This document shows positions 1 through 11,876 of a stretch of 64,000 nucleotides of DNA, piece after piece (within the stretch, counting starts at the first letter, position 1; each line of letters begins with the position of its first letter). The translations under genes were made by a program, and so were the position numbers. The notes below the pieces were generated by a model. That model made no database searches. It was given only the letters and a program-made list of their open reading frames with translations, and had not been told where the DNA came from. The stretch comes from Elgaria multicarinata webbii (taxonomy: Eukaryota > Chordata > Lepidosauria > Squamata > Anguidae), in NCBI RefSeq assembly GCF_023053635.1, contig NC_086180.1:40042947-40106946 (forward strand), in the 5' to 3' direction.

Positions 1-314
1 CAAGTTCTACTTCCCTGGAAAAAACATTGTTTCTTGCCTTTTTGTCAGATTCCAGCTTATGTTGTCAGCGACATCTAGTCATAAAATGAGTGGGAAGATT
101 TTTTGGCTCACAAGGCAAGATGAACTTGAAAAAGACCTAGAGTTGACACAGACCTGTTCTATTCTACATGTTTGTACATGTTTGAGAGTTATGTGGTTGT
201 GAGTGGAATATTGTACCATTTCTATATCAACTGGGTTTTGTCTTTGTCTTTGTGCTTGTGATCATTCATTTGCTACATGATCCCCAATTGACTAGAATTG
301 CACACAGGACTGAT
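1..314. other. Unassigned non-coding DNA
   Basis: No repeat family, gene or RNA that I recognise. It ends at a compound microsatellite. Confidence 0.5.
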
Positions 315-339
315 CTCTCTCTCTCTCTCTCTCTCTCTG

Positions 340-393
<54 letters not shown>
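315..393. repeat. Compound microsatellite (CT)n-(CA)n
   Basis: A run of CT dinucleotides (about 315-338) passes directly into about 26 CA dinucleotides (341-393). The long His/Thr or Cys/Val peptide repeats read from it are translation artefacts. Confidence 0.97.
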
Positions 394-395
<2 letters not shown>

Positions 396-1382
396 CTCTG
401 GATTTGTTTCTTTTTCTTCAGTGAATTGGTGACCATATTTTGGAAACCAAAAAGGAGGACAATATGGCTGTCCCCAAGGGTGTGTGCCCACCAACAGGTC
501 CAGCCCCCAAGGGTGGGTGCCCACTCGAACATGGCCTTGGTCACATGTCTGGTTTCACAGAACACAATTAAAATGCTCATGTTCTATGTAACATCTCTTT
601 GCACCTGTAAACACTAGGAGCATTTTTCTAGGTAAAACTAGGGTGACTAAATTAGGCAATTGTCCTTTCAAGAAAAGGGAAAGTTTTTCCCTGAACCACT
701 TTTGCTTCAGGGAGAGCTCTTCTGGAGAAGTCTTTGGTGAGAAGCTAGCCAAGCTGATCGCTTCTCCCCTGCTTTCAGCTCCACCTCCTGATCTTGCGGC
801 AGACTCTGAGATCAGTCAACTCTGAAGTCCCTTCCCCTTCTGAGGAAAGCTGAGTTCCCACAGACTCTGAGTTGTTAGCATTCTCTCTGATAAAGTTCAA
901 TGCAGATTCATCCTTCATTCCTGAAGACCCTGGAAGAATCTCCTCCCCCACTTCCTGTGTTGGATGGTAAATTTTTTAGTCCTGTCTCTTCTGGTTCAGA
1001 ATGTGATTGTGATTGATAGCCTGAAACTCCTTCTCCCACTCTAGGGAGAACATGCCTGATTCTGACACAGAGAGTTAGGAATGTAATGCGTTAAATTATG
1101 TAAAATTAAATATTCTAAAGGATCAATAGGCCTTCATTTTTAAGGGGCAAGGTTGCATGTACCTGCCATTTGTTTTGCCCAGAGAAGTTACTTCCTTATA
1201 TAAACTAATTGCATGGAGTGAGAAAAGGAACATCACTGGCTGGTCCCATCCCCCAACCTCCATGTGTTATCCACAATGCCTGAAAAAGGTGCTGCCTACA
1301 CATTTACAGCTGTTCACGTGTAGGTGCACCATGCAATCATGCAGGATTCCTGATCATGCCAAGCCCCCTCTGCAGGTACAAC
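394..1382. other. Unassigned non-coding DNA
   Basis: No recognised gene or repeat. Open frames here are short and lack codon or motif support. Confidence 0.45.

Positions 1383-1421
<39 letters not shown>
1383..1421. repeat. (CTAT)n microsatellite
   Basis: About ten tandem CTAT tetranucleotides. Confidence 0.95.
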
Positions 1422-1656
1422 GTATAGGGGCCCCTTTCAGATCTTCCAGCTAATGTGTGGAGGTGGAATGCACTGACACCAGGGCATCTTTCTGCATATG
1501 TGTATGGCCCCAAAAAACCTGGTTAGATTTTTCTTCCTTAATGCTGAAGAATCTTGCAAGTTTTTAACTTAGTAGTTAGAAGCAGCTATTACATAATTTA
1601 TGTTGGACTTAGTTCAAGTAGTCAAGCTAGGGCAACTCCCTCCACATTTACATTTT

Positions 1657-1870
1657 ATTCATTCATTCATTCATTCATTCATTAGATTTGTATACTGTCC
1701 AAACTGAAACGTGCCCTTGGGGCAGTTCACACTCTTAAAAACAGCAAAGAAAAAATACAACTATAAAAAATAACAAAGTAATACAATAATAAACATTAAA
1801 ACTATTAGAAACATTAAAGAGTGAGCCATAAAATTAATAATCAAAGCAACAGTTTAAAGATTAAATGAGT
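1657..1870 (-). repeat. LINE 3' end (L2/CR1-like), minus strand
   Basis: An (ATTC)n tract (1657-1682) is followed by the reverse complement of a typical squamate LINE 3' tail: a degenerate form of the 'cgcccttgg..gcagttcac' box, then A-rich sequence with many ATTAAA/ATAAAA words. The tetranucleotide tract would be the 3' tail of a minus-strand insertion. Family assignment is by resemblance only. Confidence 0.5.
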
Positions 1871-2840
1871 TACCCAGAAACTGTACTGTAGGCACTGGTG
1901 ATGAGGTGTGAATCCCTTTCCCCATTCTGTTTCCTAATCCCTTTGCGAGCTACTTCCCCTACCTTACTCGACTGCACCTGCTCACCCCACCACAAACACA
2001 CACAATGCTAACTTTAACTTTTAAACAACTGTGGGAGATCTGACCACAGATGTCCTGCCATCTCATCTAGTGGTGTCCTCAGTTGCTTGGAGGAAAGTAA
2101 TTGGAAACATATTAATTCATGTCCAGAACCACCATAGGAAGAGATCTTGGAAGGAAACTGGCCTCTTGGTTTGTTGAGAGTCCTTCCTTCCTTTCTTTGT
2201 ATAATGGCCCCATTACTCTACCAATTGTGATAGAGAAGGAAAGAGACCTGAACTCACATTACTATAACAACTACTTTGCTGTTACAAGATTGCTGGTACA
2301 CCAACGGGTTAAATATACATAACAATTCAAAATGTTGTATTGGCCTGGAAGATTGTTAGAACAAATGAGGTGAGGGAGGCAGAGGTTAAACTGATGCTTT
2401 CCAGCTCAACCACCTATTGATAATAGCATTCGTTACGGCTGGAAATGGCTGACAGCGCTGCAGTTCTCAGGGCCAGCTTTGTTTCACTCTTTAAGTGGCT
2501 GTCAGATTACAACAACTGACACCTGCATATATGCTAGTGCTAAATATTGCATAACTTTAATTGTGAGGTTTATTATCTTAAGATAGTTAGGAAAAAGCCA
2601 TGATTGTGTAGGATAAGTATGTGCTGCACAATGGCCAACAGGTATTATACACATCTAGATGTGGTGTGGGTTGTAGCTGGATAAACTTTTTTTTTCAATT
2701 TAAAAATACAATTTGCGAAATTTTCATAATATCCTAAATTGTATATTGAGCGTGAATACCAGTGGAAAAGAAAGGCATTCTTGTTTCTGGCAGTGGACAG
2801 GGTAAAAGAACGTGCAGATGGAGCTTGTTCTGCAATATCT
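1871..2840. other. Unassigned non-coding DNA with a conserved-element-like core
   Basis: No gene or repeat recognised. Positions about 2410-2560 have a mixed, non-repetitive composition with several TGACAG/CTGTCAG (TALE-homeodomain-like) words and a CACCTG E-box. This is a texture often seen in conserved enhancers; it is inference only. Confidence 0.3.
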
Positions 2841-3205
2841 GTTAATGGGGAGCCCTATTTCTTCATTTCTAAGGCAATAAAAACATCAAAATGACATCCT
2901 AATAAAACAAAGAAGGCAGCAAATACAACGGAAGAGATAATATCTACCAATTAAATGCCTGGGTAAACAAAAAGGGTTTGAGCAGGCACTGAAACAATTG
3001 CAGTTCTAATGCTAGTCATGTCATCATGGGAATGGCATTCCATAATCAGGGGCTGGGGACACAGCCAAGGAGGCTCTCTCCCTAATTGGCAAATAATGTA
3101 CCCAATGTGCTTGTAAAAGATCCACACCTGATGGTGTTAAGTCATTGTCAGGCTGTATAGGGAGAGGTATTTCCCTGTATTTGGTCCCAACCCATTTAGG
3201 GCACT
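2841..3205 (-). repeat. Old L2/CR1-like LINE fragment, minus strand
   Basis: Contains degenerate forms of phrases common in reverse-complement squamate LINE copies: 'gcctgggtaaacaaaaagg', a 'ggaatggcattccataatcaggggc' box, and 'ggtcccaacccatttagggc'. It abuts an opposite-strand LINE piece at about 3206. It may belong to the same minus-strand insertion as neighbouring fragments at 1657-1870 and 3666-4100. Confidence 0.45.
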
Positions 3206-3665
3206 TTGAACTAGGCTTGGAAGGAAATCCTTCAGAAAACCAGGCTTGAGGCCAGATTATCTGAAGGATTGCCTCCTCCCACTATGTACCTGCCCAGACC
3301 TTAAGATCATCTTCAGTGGTTGCTTTCCGTGAGCCCCTGCCAAAGGAAGTGAGGTGAGTGGCTACCAGGAAGAGGGCCTTTTCTGCTGTGGTATGAGCTC
3401 CCTAGACAGGTTCGTTATACTCCTTTTGGCACCAGGTGAAGACCTTTTTATTTCCTGAGTACTTTAACATCCAAAGCCTTTTAGCTGTGCTGTATTTTAA
3501 ATCTCTACATTGCTGCTAGGTTTTATTTCAGGTTGTACTTTTATATTGTGGTTTTAAGGTTCCATATTTTATACTTTACGTGGTACCTTGTGGTTTTAAT
3601 TATTGTGAATTGCCTAGAGAGCTTCAGCTATTGGGTAGTATAGAAATGAAACAAACAAACAAGCA
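3206..3665 (+). repeat. L2-like LINE 3' end, plus strand
   Basis: The segment reads like the C-terminal coding region and 3' UTR of a squamate L2-like LINE: degenerate 'aggaagagggccttttctgctgtgg' and 'gctccctagacagg' boxes (the usual RAFSAV..LWNxLP region), a T-rich stretch, then 'attgtgaattgcctagagagcttcagctattgggtagtatagaaatg' followed by an (AAAC)n tail at 3648-3661. The tail marks the 3' end, so the copy is 5'-truncated and plus-oriented. Confidence 0.65.
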
Positions 3666-4100
3666 GGCAGTGCAGTTGCTTCAGAATCAATGTAATACAA
3701 TTCTGCCTGGCTGTACTTGTTACACCTGTGGCCACCAGTTCCGCACTTGCTGAAGTTTCTAGGTGATCTTCAAGGGCAGCCCCATGTACAGCATTCCAGT
3801 AATCCAATTGGGAAGTTATTAGAGTATGACCCACTGAGGCCTGGCTATCCCTTCCCTGATCAGGAATGGTCATAGTTGATGAACTAGCCAAAGCTGGAAA
3901 ATGACTACATGTTGCTGCTCCTGAGTTGTTGTGTTGGGTTTCTGAATTGCAGTCACTCTCTGAGATCCAGAGAACACACTGCTGTGTCCTATTATTGGCT
4001 ATGGAAGGCAGAGAAATATTATACAGCTTTGTAATTCATCCCATAGGCAACAATTGAAAATTCTCAAGCACATGAATCACGGCCACCGGATACCACCTGG
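3666..4100 (-). repeat. L2-like LINE RT fragment, minus strand
   Basis: On the minus strand a short frame (3891-3628) includes 'HTLITSQLDYWNAVHGAAL', a degenerate form of the VTSRLDYCNAL(Y/H) motif in the C-terminal part of L2/CR1-type reverse transcriptases. The plus-strand 'agccccatgtacagcattccagtaatccaa' segment is the corresponding reverse complement. Old and 5'-truncated. Confidence 0.55.
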
Positions 4101-7049
4101 CAGACATTAGCCACGTTTACATTAGGCTTAGAGTTCAGTTCAGTGAGCTTCTCTATATCTATTTCCCCCCCTCATCCTATGGGTAAAAGCCATTTTGATG
4201 GATGACACTCATGCCTACTACAAAGTACAGTGCATTGTGGGGAATTTCAATGGGATTTATATATAAGAAAGTATGCTTAGGATTTTAGTCTATGAGCTTC
4301 TTTAAATGAGCTGTTTATAGCAGTCTCATGACAGGCCACTCACAAAAGTTTCCTGGTCCATTTCATGACGGTGCAATCCTCCAGTGTTTCTCTCATTATA
4401 TCTGCATGATAATTGATAACAGAATAAAAGTAATAATAAAAAGAACCCTCTTCCATATCACCATGAAAAGAGGCCATCACGCTATTAAAGAGACAGGAGA
4501 CAGTGCCATCTTGTGGCTGTATATGGAGCTCCTGTTTGAAGGAAGGAAAGGGGAGGGGGAAGGGAAGTGAGTGTAGATGGAGCATGTTGTGGTTGTGGGA
4601 CGCAAATGGAAACCAGAAAGCTTTGGTACAGTTGCAGGATTTTCCCCTGTGGTAAAAATCAGTCCCTGCTCCAAAAGAAAAAGTTCATATCCATCATATT
4701 CATGTTTCACTGAACTCTCCTGAAGAAGAGAATATATAAAACAAATTAAGCACTCATAATATTATTTAAACTGGCTATTAATTTTCAAAATTCTTTGCAT
4801 AATGGCACAGAATAATGATTTTGGCCTTCTGAGAAAAGATATTCCATCTTAAACAGTTGCTCAGGTTGTAGGTGGTACTTTTGGTGTCCTTCCTTATGCT
4901 CTAGAGTTTCCCCTGTGAAAGATAAACATCGCATTTGGATACCCACTCCAAATTGTCCTTCTCCAGAAGCCATTTCACAAATATATCTGGAGACAGACTT
5001 AACAGAATGGAATCCCATGATAAATATATACCATAAAGGAGGCAGGCAGAGCAAGATAGAAAGACATATGGCAATATGAATGAGGAAAGATACTGTGGCA
5101 AAGTAAATAAATGGCATGTAGAGTTTAGACATTGAAGAAGGGACACTTTTAGATCAAGATGAAAGATGGGAAAATTAAAACAAAATAAAGTATTACAGAA
5201 AACTTTCTAGACATAGTTTAGAAAGAAAAGGCAGATAAGAAAAGTCGGTATAAAGGATAGTTCATTAATCACTGGGATTTCAATTAGCTAATATTGAGTG
5301 GGGTGGCAATTATGGAATTGATAAGAAAAGGGTCTTGTTTCCAGGATGTAATGTTGAGGTCAGCCTTGACCTGGCCTGTGAACAACAGGTTTTATTTGGT
5401 CCATCTTAATCTTACTGGAAAACAAGACAAGGATGATCCATCAGATTTGAAGTCCCAGTGTCATCCAAACTCCAAATGTCCTTGAGGCATGTTATCTCAA
5501 AAATCACTGAACTTTAAAATATAAATGAATAGAAATCAGCTATGGAAGACTGTGGAAGACCCTCCACACACAGAGTTGATTAAAATAAACTGCTGTTTTC
5601 TTTACAAATAGACAACAAAAATATACCCAGTGGCACTACTGCAGCCAAACTTGGTAGCCTCCAGGGACATGTTTTTCAAAAATAAGCAGAATAACTCTTC
5701 TTTCCCCTGACATGAATAGGAGAATTGGGTACATTTTTCAAATGTTTTTCTTCGTCTCTGGAGAAATAGGCAACCTCCTCATGAAGAAAAAAAAAGAAGT
5801 CCTCATGAAGAAGGAAAAAAAAGCTGATTGTGGTTTGTTGTTTTGCAAGCCCATTGATTACACGGGGCTGTTGGCTTACCTTAATGACTGAAAGTAAAAT
5901 ATTTCAATAGTACATGTTGGGTAAAAATCAGTTAAAAGGTGGATTAAGCTAAATGATGCCAGCCTGTAAGTGGAAGAGCACAGGGGAGGCTTTTTTAACA
6001 TCAGCCAGCAAAGCTAACCAGACAAGGCTTTGTGTATCAAGGAAGAATGTATTCATGGGACGAGATTTTACATCTCTGTAAGAAATATGACACAAGATGT
6101 GGCAAATACCTCTCAGTAGCTGAACTGCCAAATGACAGAATGGTTACAAATAATTCTGCTCTCTTCGTGAAGCTCTTACTGACATCTATCCAAGCTCACT
6201 TGGATAGTATTATTAAGCCTTAATGTATGCTGATATATTTCGTTGCCTCTAAGGCTGCTGTGTTTCTTTTCTTGCGTTTCCCTGTGTTTTTACAATTTGT
6301 CTTCACTGGGTGTGGAGATTGCTGAATAATGGGAACTTCTGACTGCAGTGCTAATCATGTTGGCTTTGTAGCATTGCTGTCTGACTTGTCGGTATATAAA
6401 CCACTCTGTAAACCATGTCAAGTCAAATGTCTCCATAGGGTGTATTTAGAGAAATAGAAAGAAATAAAAAAAATCTCACATTTACCTGCTAATGCTTCCT
6501 TTTGAGTGCATTTTCTTTCTTTTACACCTACACATTCTATCTTCTTCCACTCATTAGACTACAAAAAATTTCATCTTGCAAGGGAAAATGTAGCACTGTG
6601 AGTAACAATAGAGAATAGCTGTTCAAATGTATTTTCTGGTTTAAAGTTACTACTTTTCTCGGTAGTAATAACCCCTGCTGATTCCCATATCCTAATTGTT
6701 TTCTCCTAAACTTCATGATTCTTATAAAACTATTGTGTCTTCCTGTTTATATTTTATTTACCTATAATCCCTTCTTTACATGTTTATGTGTAATCCTTTC
6801 TTTTCTTTTTTTGTTAATTTATGTGTAGCAATTTATGTGCACAACAGTCTCATTACATTCAGTAGAGCTTTCAAAGAATGTGAATCACTATCACATTTCT
6901 GATGTAGTTTGGGAGGCGTGGGGCAGCTTTCACAATGGATGAATTGATCAACCATTATAAAGGGAAAAGGAGGGCAATATGGCACATTTCTCCAGTGATC
7001 TTTGTGATGACGAGCCAAGGAGAACTAATGTTCACCAACTGTCACCATT
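4101..7049. other. Unassigned non-coding DNA
   Basis: About 2.9 kb of AT-rich sequence without an interpretable gene. Frames at 4328-5150 and 5949-6223 lack similarity to families I know, have no flanking splice signals that I trust, and overlap on both strands. Old diverged repeats may be hidden here. Confidence 0.4.
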
Positions 7050-7373
7050 TAATCTTCCCTACTTCCCACCTTTCGCACATTTTGTTTTGTTAGAAAGAGC
7101 CTTTTTGGTGGCTCATCTTAGCCTGTGGAATTCCTTCCAAAGAAAGGCTAGGTTCGCTCTCATTCTGCTGTTCTGTGTCCTAGCAGGCAAAGACCACTTA
7201 GCCCTGTAAATGGCTCTATTGGGTTGGGTGCTGTTCTTTATTTTTTATTCTGAAATTGTTATACTTTTACGATATTTTAATGTTTTAATTAATTTTAATT
7301 GTGCCTGTCAGCTAGATTGAGTGCCATTGGGGTGGGTGGGTAAAAAGGTGGGGCACAAATCAAATAAATACAT
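7050..7373 (+). repeat. L2-like LINE 3' end, plus strand
   Basis: A '..gctcatcttagcctgtggaattccttcc' segment matches the LWNSLP box of L2-like LINE C termini. It is followed by the AT-rich 3' UTR and by 'gccattggggtgggtgggtaaaaaggtggggcacaaatcaaataaata', the usual squamate L2-like terminal box with a short tetranucleotide tail. Confidence 0.6.
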
Positions 7374-8639
7374 ATTTTCATAGGTGAGAAGAAGAAACAT
7401 ACATTTCTAGATTCCAGGACAATTCATTACACACCAGCAAGTGACCCGGGATAGTATTTCTCCATGCTGCCTGGGGCATTGCTGGTGGACATATGTAAAC
7501 TTTTGACAGTAAGAAGATTTTTCAGAAACATATTCTTTGATTAGAAATAAATAAATTGAAAGTTCTGTGAGGATTCACACTCAAAGAGAATCATGAGTAA
7601 CGTTTTGGGTTTAATGATCGTAAATTTTGATTTGACTGATTTTGTGGCAGGAAATGCTTTCTTCCTACAAACTGCTATAGCATATATGAATAAGGTCTTT
7701 CTAGCTTCCTTCTTTGTAAGCTATTTATTCAGTGTGACAACTTTTCTGGCTGTATATAAGAAGCTGCAGCAGGTCTATCTAGCCCAGTACTGTCAATCTT
7801 GAGTGGCAGCAGCTCTCTGGGGTCTCAGGTGGGGGTCCTTCATGGCCTTGCTACCTTTCACTAGAGACTGTTACTTTAGGGGGCTTACTCCCTTTTCAGC
7901 AGCCAGACAGTACTGAAGTTACAAGAATGATGTTAAGTGATCAATTCTTTCTTACTTGTATATGGTGGACTTGTCAGAAAAGGTTCAGTGGACATATGTA
8001 ATAGGAGTATTTGGACATTCAACAGCTTCTGATGTCCTTAATTATGTGTCTACATACCCCCACCATCTGCCTGCTATGTGTCTTATAGTTGCTTTTTATT
8101 TCTTGCACAGTTGTGCAATAACATATGCAATTATTATGGATTAAACCCATAATATTATGGGTTAACATAATAAATACATTATTGGGTACAACAATTCCAC
8201 TGTGGGAAATTATTAGGTTTCAGTAAAGTAACTGTAAGTAGCTGAGAGAGGACAGAAGATTTAGAACATTATTATTTTTCTATGCCTGGACTTCAAATGA
8301 GAAGCAGTGAGAAAAACCTCAGAATATGGAGCATTAAACACTAGGGTTTAGGGTGTAGAATCCAGTAAGGAATTAAGGTATTTTATATTCAATCCAAACC
8401 AAGAGGCAACCTTTGGATTTATTTTGTTGCAAACAGTAATTCAATCTCCAGCATTTAAAAACAAAATAAATATGAAACATTTTCTTTTTCACCTACTCTC
8501 CCACCTTCATAGTACTACATTTTCCAAACACTTCTTCTGCACTTACTTCCCCCACCATGCTATGCGGAGTTCTCAGTTAGGGTGCATTTTGCTTAATTCA
8601 TCACTACATGTACTGAAGCCAAGGCCTCTCCCTCTCTTA
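7374..8639. other. Mostly unassigned DNA with a weak repeat at about 7755-7900
   Basis: The stretch 'ggtctatctagcccagtactgtc...tggcagcagctctctggggt' at about 7760-7830 resembles a common degenerate repeat in reptile genomes that I cannot assign confidently. The rest shows no gene or recognisable repeat. Confidence 0.35.
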
Positions 8640-8868
8640 TAATACTAAAGTCATCCAATGAATAGTGGGAGATTCAAGGCAGAGAAAAGCCATCCAATAA
8701 ATGGTGGAAGAGTCAAGGCAGACAGAAGGAAGTCTTTCTTTACACCGTGTATTATTGAACTATGGAACTCATTACTAGAACACATAGTGATGGCACCAAC
8801 TTGACCAACTTTAAAAGGGGATTAGACAAATTCTTGGAGGATAAATCTATCAATGGCTACTATGGGAT
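8640..8868 (+). repeat. CR1 LINE 3' end, plus strand
   Basis: Contains the standard CR1 3' region in order: 'ggcagacagaaggaagtctttctttacac', 'tatggaactcattactagaacacatagtgatggcaccaacttg', 'tttaaaaggggattagacaaattcttggaggataa', 'ctatcaatggctactatggg'. Heavily 5'-truncated, as is usual for CR1. The minus-strand copy at 44340-44635 belongs to the same subfamily type. Confidence 0.8.
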
Positions 8869-9095
8869 TTATTTATTTTTTAAAAAACTTAACTTTTTGA
8901 TGCTCGTGTGCTTGGAGCAGAGCTTTAATGCATCCCACTGGCCCTCTTCACCTGGCAAAATGAGTTTGCAGCTCTCCTTTGCCTCTCTTTTCAGGGCCAA
9001 GTATAATTTTTTAAAATGTGTTTTATATTCACTGTTGTTCCCCGCCTCGATCCAAATGGAGAGGTGTATTATTATTAAAAATGCTACACCCATCC
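8869..9095 (+). repeat. L2-like LINE 3' tail, plus strand
   Basis: T-rich sequence leads to 'tgttccccgcctcgatccaaatggagaggtgtattattattaaaaa', a recognisable squamate LINE terminal box. The same box in reverse complement occurs at 26090-26290. It directly follows the CR1 tail, suggesting insertion next to or into it. Confidence 0.55.
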
Positions 9096-9526
9096 ACCAG
9101 CAAAAGGATTATATTCTTCAGAGACATGGAGAGCACCTGGCCATGTCATGTAGAAGCAAGAGAGTCAGGAAAGAGATGAATGAATCACATATCTACCTTC
9201 TGTGAGTGGTGAAGGGGACAAAGTATGCATCTCTCACAAGTATCTCTACCAAAAGAATTAATAATAATGTGCAACTAAGGGACAGGTGAAGGTAGAGATG
9301 CTAGAGTTTGGATTTTTAAGAATCTGACCTGGGGAATCTGCTGCGGACCAGCCTGCCCAGGTCGCACAGAGTCTGCGAAATTCCAGGGTTTTTTTTTATT
9401 ATTATTATTTACTTTCCTGAAACCTACACAAATTCATTCACAAGAAACTATGTAAGTTTCTGCTGGAAACTATATGCAAGGAAAAGTCGAATGGAATGGG
9501 AGGAAATACAGTAAATGTTAAATGCT
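9096..9526. other. Unassigned non-coding DNA
   Basis: No gene recognised. A short (ATT)n run lies at about 9397-9410. Confidence 0.4.
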
Positions 9527-9894
9527 AATATAAATTATCTCCAGCAAAGGAGATCGTTACCAAGAAGATCAAACCAGTCCATACTCCAGGAAATAAAGCC
9601 AGACTGCTCACTTGAGGGAATAGTATTAAAGGCAAAACTGAAGTACTTTGGCCACATAATGAGAAGACAGGATACCCTGGAGAAGAGGCTGATGCTAGGG
9701 AAAGTGGAAGGCAAAAGGAAGAGGGGCTGACCAAGGGCAAGATGGATGGATGATATTCTGGAGGGGACAGACTTGACCTTGGGGGAGCTGGGGGTGGCAA
9801 CGGCTGACAGAAAGCTCTGGCGTGGGCTGGTCCATGAAGTCACGAAGAGTCGGAAACGATTGAACGAATAAACAACAACAACAATATAAATTAT
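9527..9894 (+). mobile_element. 5'-truncated BovB (RTE) LINE with 12-bp target-site duplication
   Basis: The body (9539-9882, 344 bp) encodes the C-terminal end of the BovB polyprotein: 'LKAKLKYFGHIMRRQDTLEK', then 'LMLGKVEGKRKRG', a stop codon, then in the same frame 'RWMDDILEGTDLTLGEL' and 'VTKSRKRLNE'. This is the FGHxMR..LEK.xMLGxxEGxRxRG arrangement of BovB ORF C termini. It ends in 'gtcacgaagagtcggaaacgattgaacgaataaac' and an (AAC)n tail, the BovB/Sauria-SINE 3' end. The flanks 9527-9538 and 9883-9894 are identical 12-mers (AATATAAATTAT), a perfect duplication typical of LINE target-primed insertion. The internal stop shows the fragment is dead. Confidence 0.9.
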
Positions 9895-11683
9895 GTATAT
9901 TGTTGCAGACTTTCTTATGGAATTATTTGTATATTTTTCCACATAAAAGAAAAAAAACCCCAAATCCATCTGTGAACGGATGCCAGAATGAATGAAACTG
10001 CACAATCCATGAAACACACTTCGGGTGGATTTCACAAAATCCGGTCATCCCCAAGTGAGGCCCACATGAGATGTGGCGTTAAATGCATGTTGAATCAACC
10101 TGCATGTCGAAGGCAAAAATGCATTTAACATCACATCTAGTGTGGCCCTCACTCGCACATCCTTTCACATCATATGTGAAGCTATCCTGGATGTGAACTA
10201 GAACCCAAACAATATTTAAATTTTAAATTTGATATTGAAATTCATTTTGTAAATTCAACCACACTCTACTTAGAAGCCTTGCAGTATGTCCCTTTGCCCG
10301 TTTTTATCCAATTGCTAAGAAGAGTGTTGAGGTGACTGCCATGAAATGGCTTCTTAATAGTGATCTCAGTATTATGCACTGGTAGTTGAGGTGATGAGGA
10401 TGAAATTCAAGGTACGGCCTCTTAACATCTCTCCAGTGCAATTTCAGTTTGCATACAATGTCTTGTGGCATGTTTCTACAACCTGAGGTCCTGTGGTAGA
10501 CAGTTTTTTAATATATACTTTTCTCATGTGGCTGGGCTGCCACAATATATTTTTCAGAAGGTTAGCCAATTTTCTGGATGGTTGCTTATATTAAAACCTT
10601 GAGGAAAAGTCAGTTAGGCTGCCAGAATTGTTAATCAAACAAAAACTTTGCACAGTGTGTACCTCACATTCTTCCCCGGAGCTCTTTTATGCTCTGTGCT
10701 AGCCCAACAGTTGTGAGGTTTAGGAACAATCAATGGATTATCACAATTAATTCAAATAATCCATATGTACAGTGTGATGCAAAAGATTTGTTCAAATGGA
10801 ATTTATGCAATTAACATGTAGCACTCCTGCAATGCCAGCACATAATCAAGTTTATAATGTTTTGCTGAGCAATTTTAGGATTGGGTATTAGTGGACTGCA
10901 TTTATTTTTGCAACTTTTGAGAGCGATAGATTAAAAGATCTGTATCTAACAGGTCTCTCCCACAATTTTTATTCAAGAGTAGGTACAGGGTATCCAATCT
11001 GGGTTGTGGCCCTAGCATGGCGGGGTAGGAATTCATTAAGATCTGGAGTGGCCCCTGTGTCTACTCTCAAGTAAAAACTAAAACAAGTTATAGCCGCTTG
11101 CTACAGATTTAAAGTAATGTCTGTTCTGGCCCTATATCACTAACATTTTGGACTCAATTTGTGATCAGAAGCCGGGTTCCCCCTTAACAGGGAGAAATGA
11201 ATTGTGGAGAGAGCAGACCGGCAGTGAAGGGAGAAAGGCTGGTAAAGAGCAACTGTGTAGCCCCAGCAGCAGCATCTCCTGCCCAGGAGGGGAATGCTGA
11301 GCCAATCAGCACAATGAAGGGGTGGGGCCAAAGAGGCAGACCCAGCAGAGTGAGATCTCTCCTTTGTTCTGCCAGCAGTTCCATGTGAGGCTCCCAAAGT
11401 ACAACCTCCTATGCGGCTCCAGGATTGTAGTTGTCACAACTTATGTAGGCATGATAGGCATTGGGCTGGATCCATTCCTGCAGACCCACATGGAAAACTA
11501 TGTTTGCAGCTTGGGGAAGCAAGTTGTGGGATGGCTTGTGTGTTGGTTGTTCAAAGTGTAGGGAAGGGGAGTCGAAAAGCCACCAAGCATGTTCAAGGCC
11601 TTGTACATGCCTAAATTAGTTCTTAGAAGCTCAGCCATTTATTCTGAAGCAAATCTTATTGACTTCAGTTAACAACATTACTT
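9895..11683. other. Unassigned non-coding DNA with one foldback
   Basis: Apart from the foldback at 10055-10152, no gene is recognised. About 11160-11390 is GC-richer than its flanks, with overlapping short frames on both strands, and may be an unrecognised repeat. Confidence 0.35.
10055..10152. repeat. Foldback (inverted repeat) element
   Basis: Left arm starting 'gtgaggcccacatgagatgtg' (from 10055) and right arm ending 'cacatctagtgtggccctcac' (to 10152) are reverse complements over about 34 bp with a few mismatches, separated by about 30 bp. Weaker symmetry extends outward ('ttcacaaaatcc' against 'ttcacatcatatgtgaa'). Probably a small MITE remnant. Confidence 0.6.
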
Positions 11684-11800
11684 CCAATTAATGCTACAGT
11701 CCTGTGAATACATATTTAGCAATAAGCCCTATCAAACTCAATAGGATTTATTTCTAAGTAAACATTCCTAGGATTAGTTTACAAGTGTGGAATGAGTTGC
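11684..11800 (+). repeat. Dispersed 'aagtaaacat..cctaggatt' repeat, single copy
   Basis: Contains 'gtcctgtgaatacat', 'caataagccctatcaaactcaataggatttatttctaagtaaacattcctaggatt', a diverged copy of a widespread squamate short repeat whose ends are mutually inverted (AATCCTATGCATGTxTACT... / ...AGTAxACATGCATAGGATT). Related pieces occur at 12118-12220, 16903-16998 and 24774-24850. The same end sequences form the satellite monomer at 61747-64000. Confidence 0.55.
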
Positions 11801-11811
11801 ATCTTTATAAC

Positions 11812-11876
11812 CAATAGCCCAGAGAGCTCTGGCTATTGGGCGGTATAGAAATGTAATAAATAAATAAATAAATAAA
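11812..11876 (+). repeat. LINE 3' tail (L2/CR1-like) with (AAAT)n
   Basis: 'cccagagagctctggctattgggcggtatagaaatgtaataaataaataaa' is the typical terminal box and tetranucleotide tail of a squamate LINE. Confidence 0.7.

Noticed and set aside
252-617. Open frames with long His/Thr or Cys/Val peptide repeats
   Set aside because: They are translations of the (CT)n-(CA)n microsatellite in several frames and on both strands.
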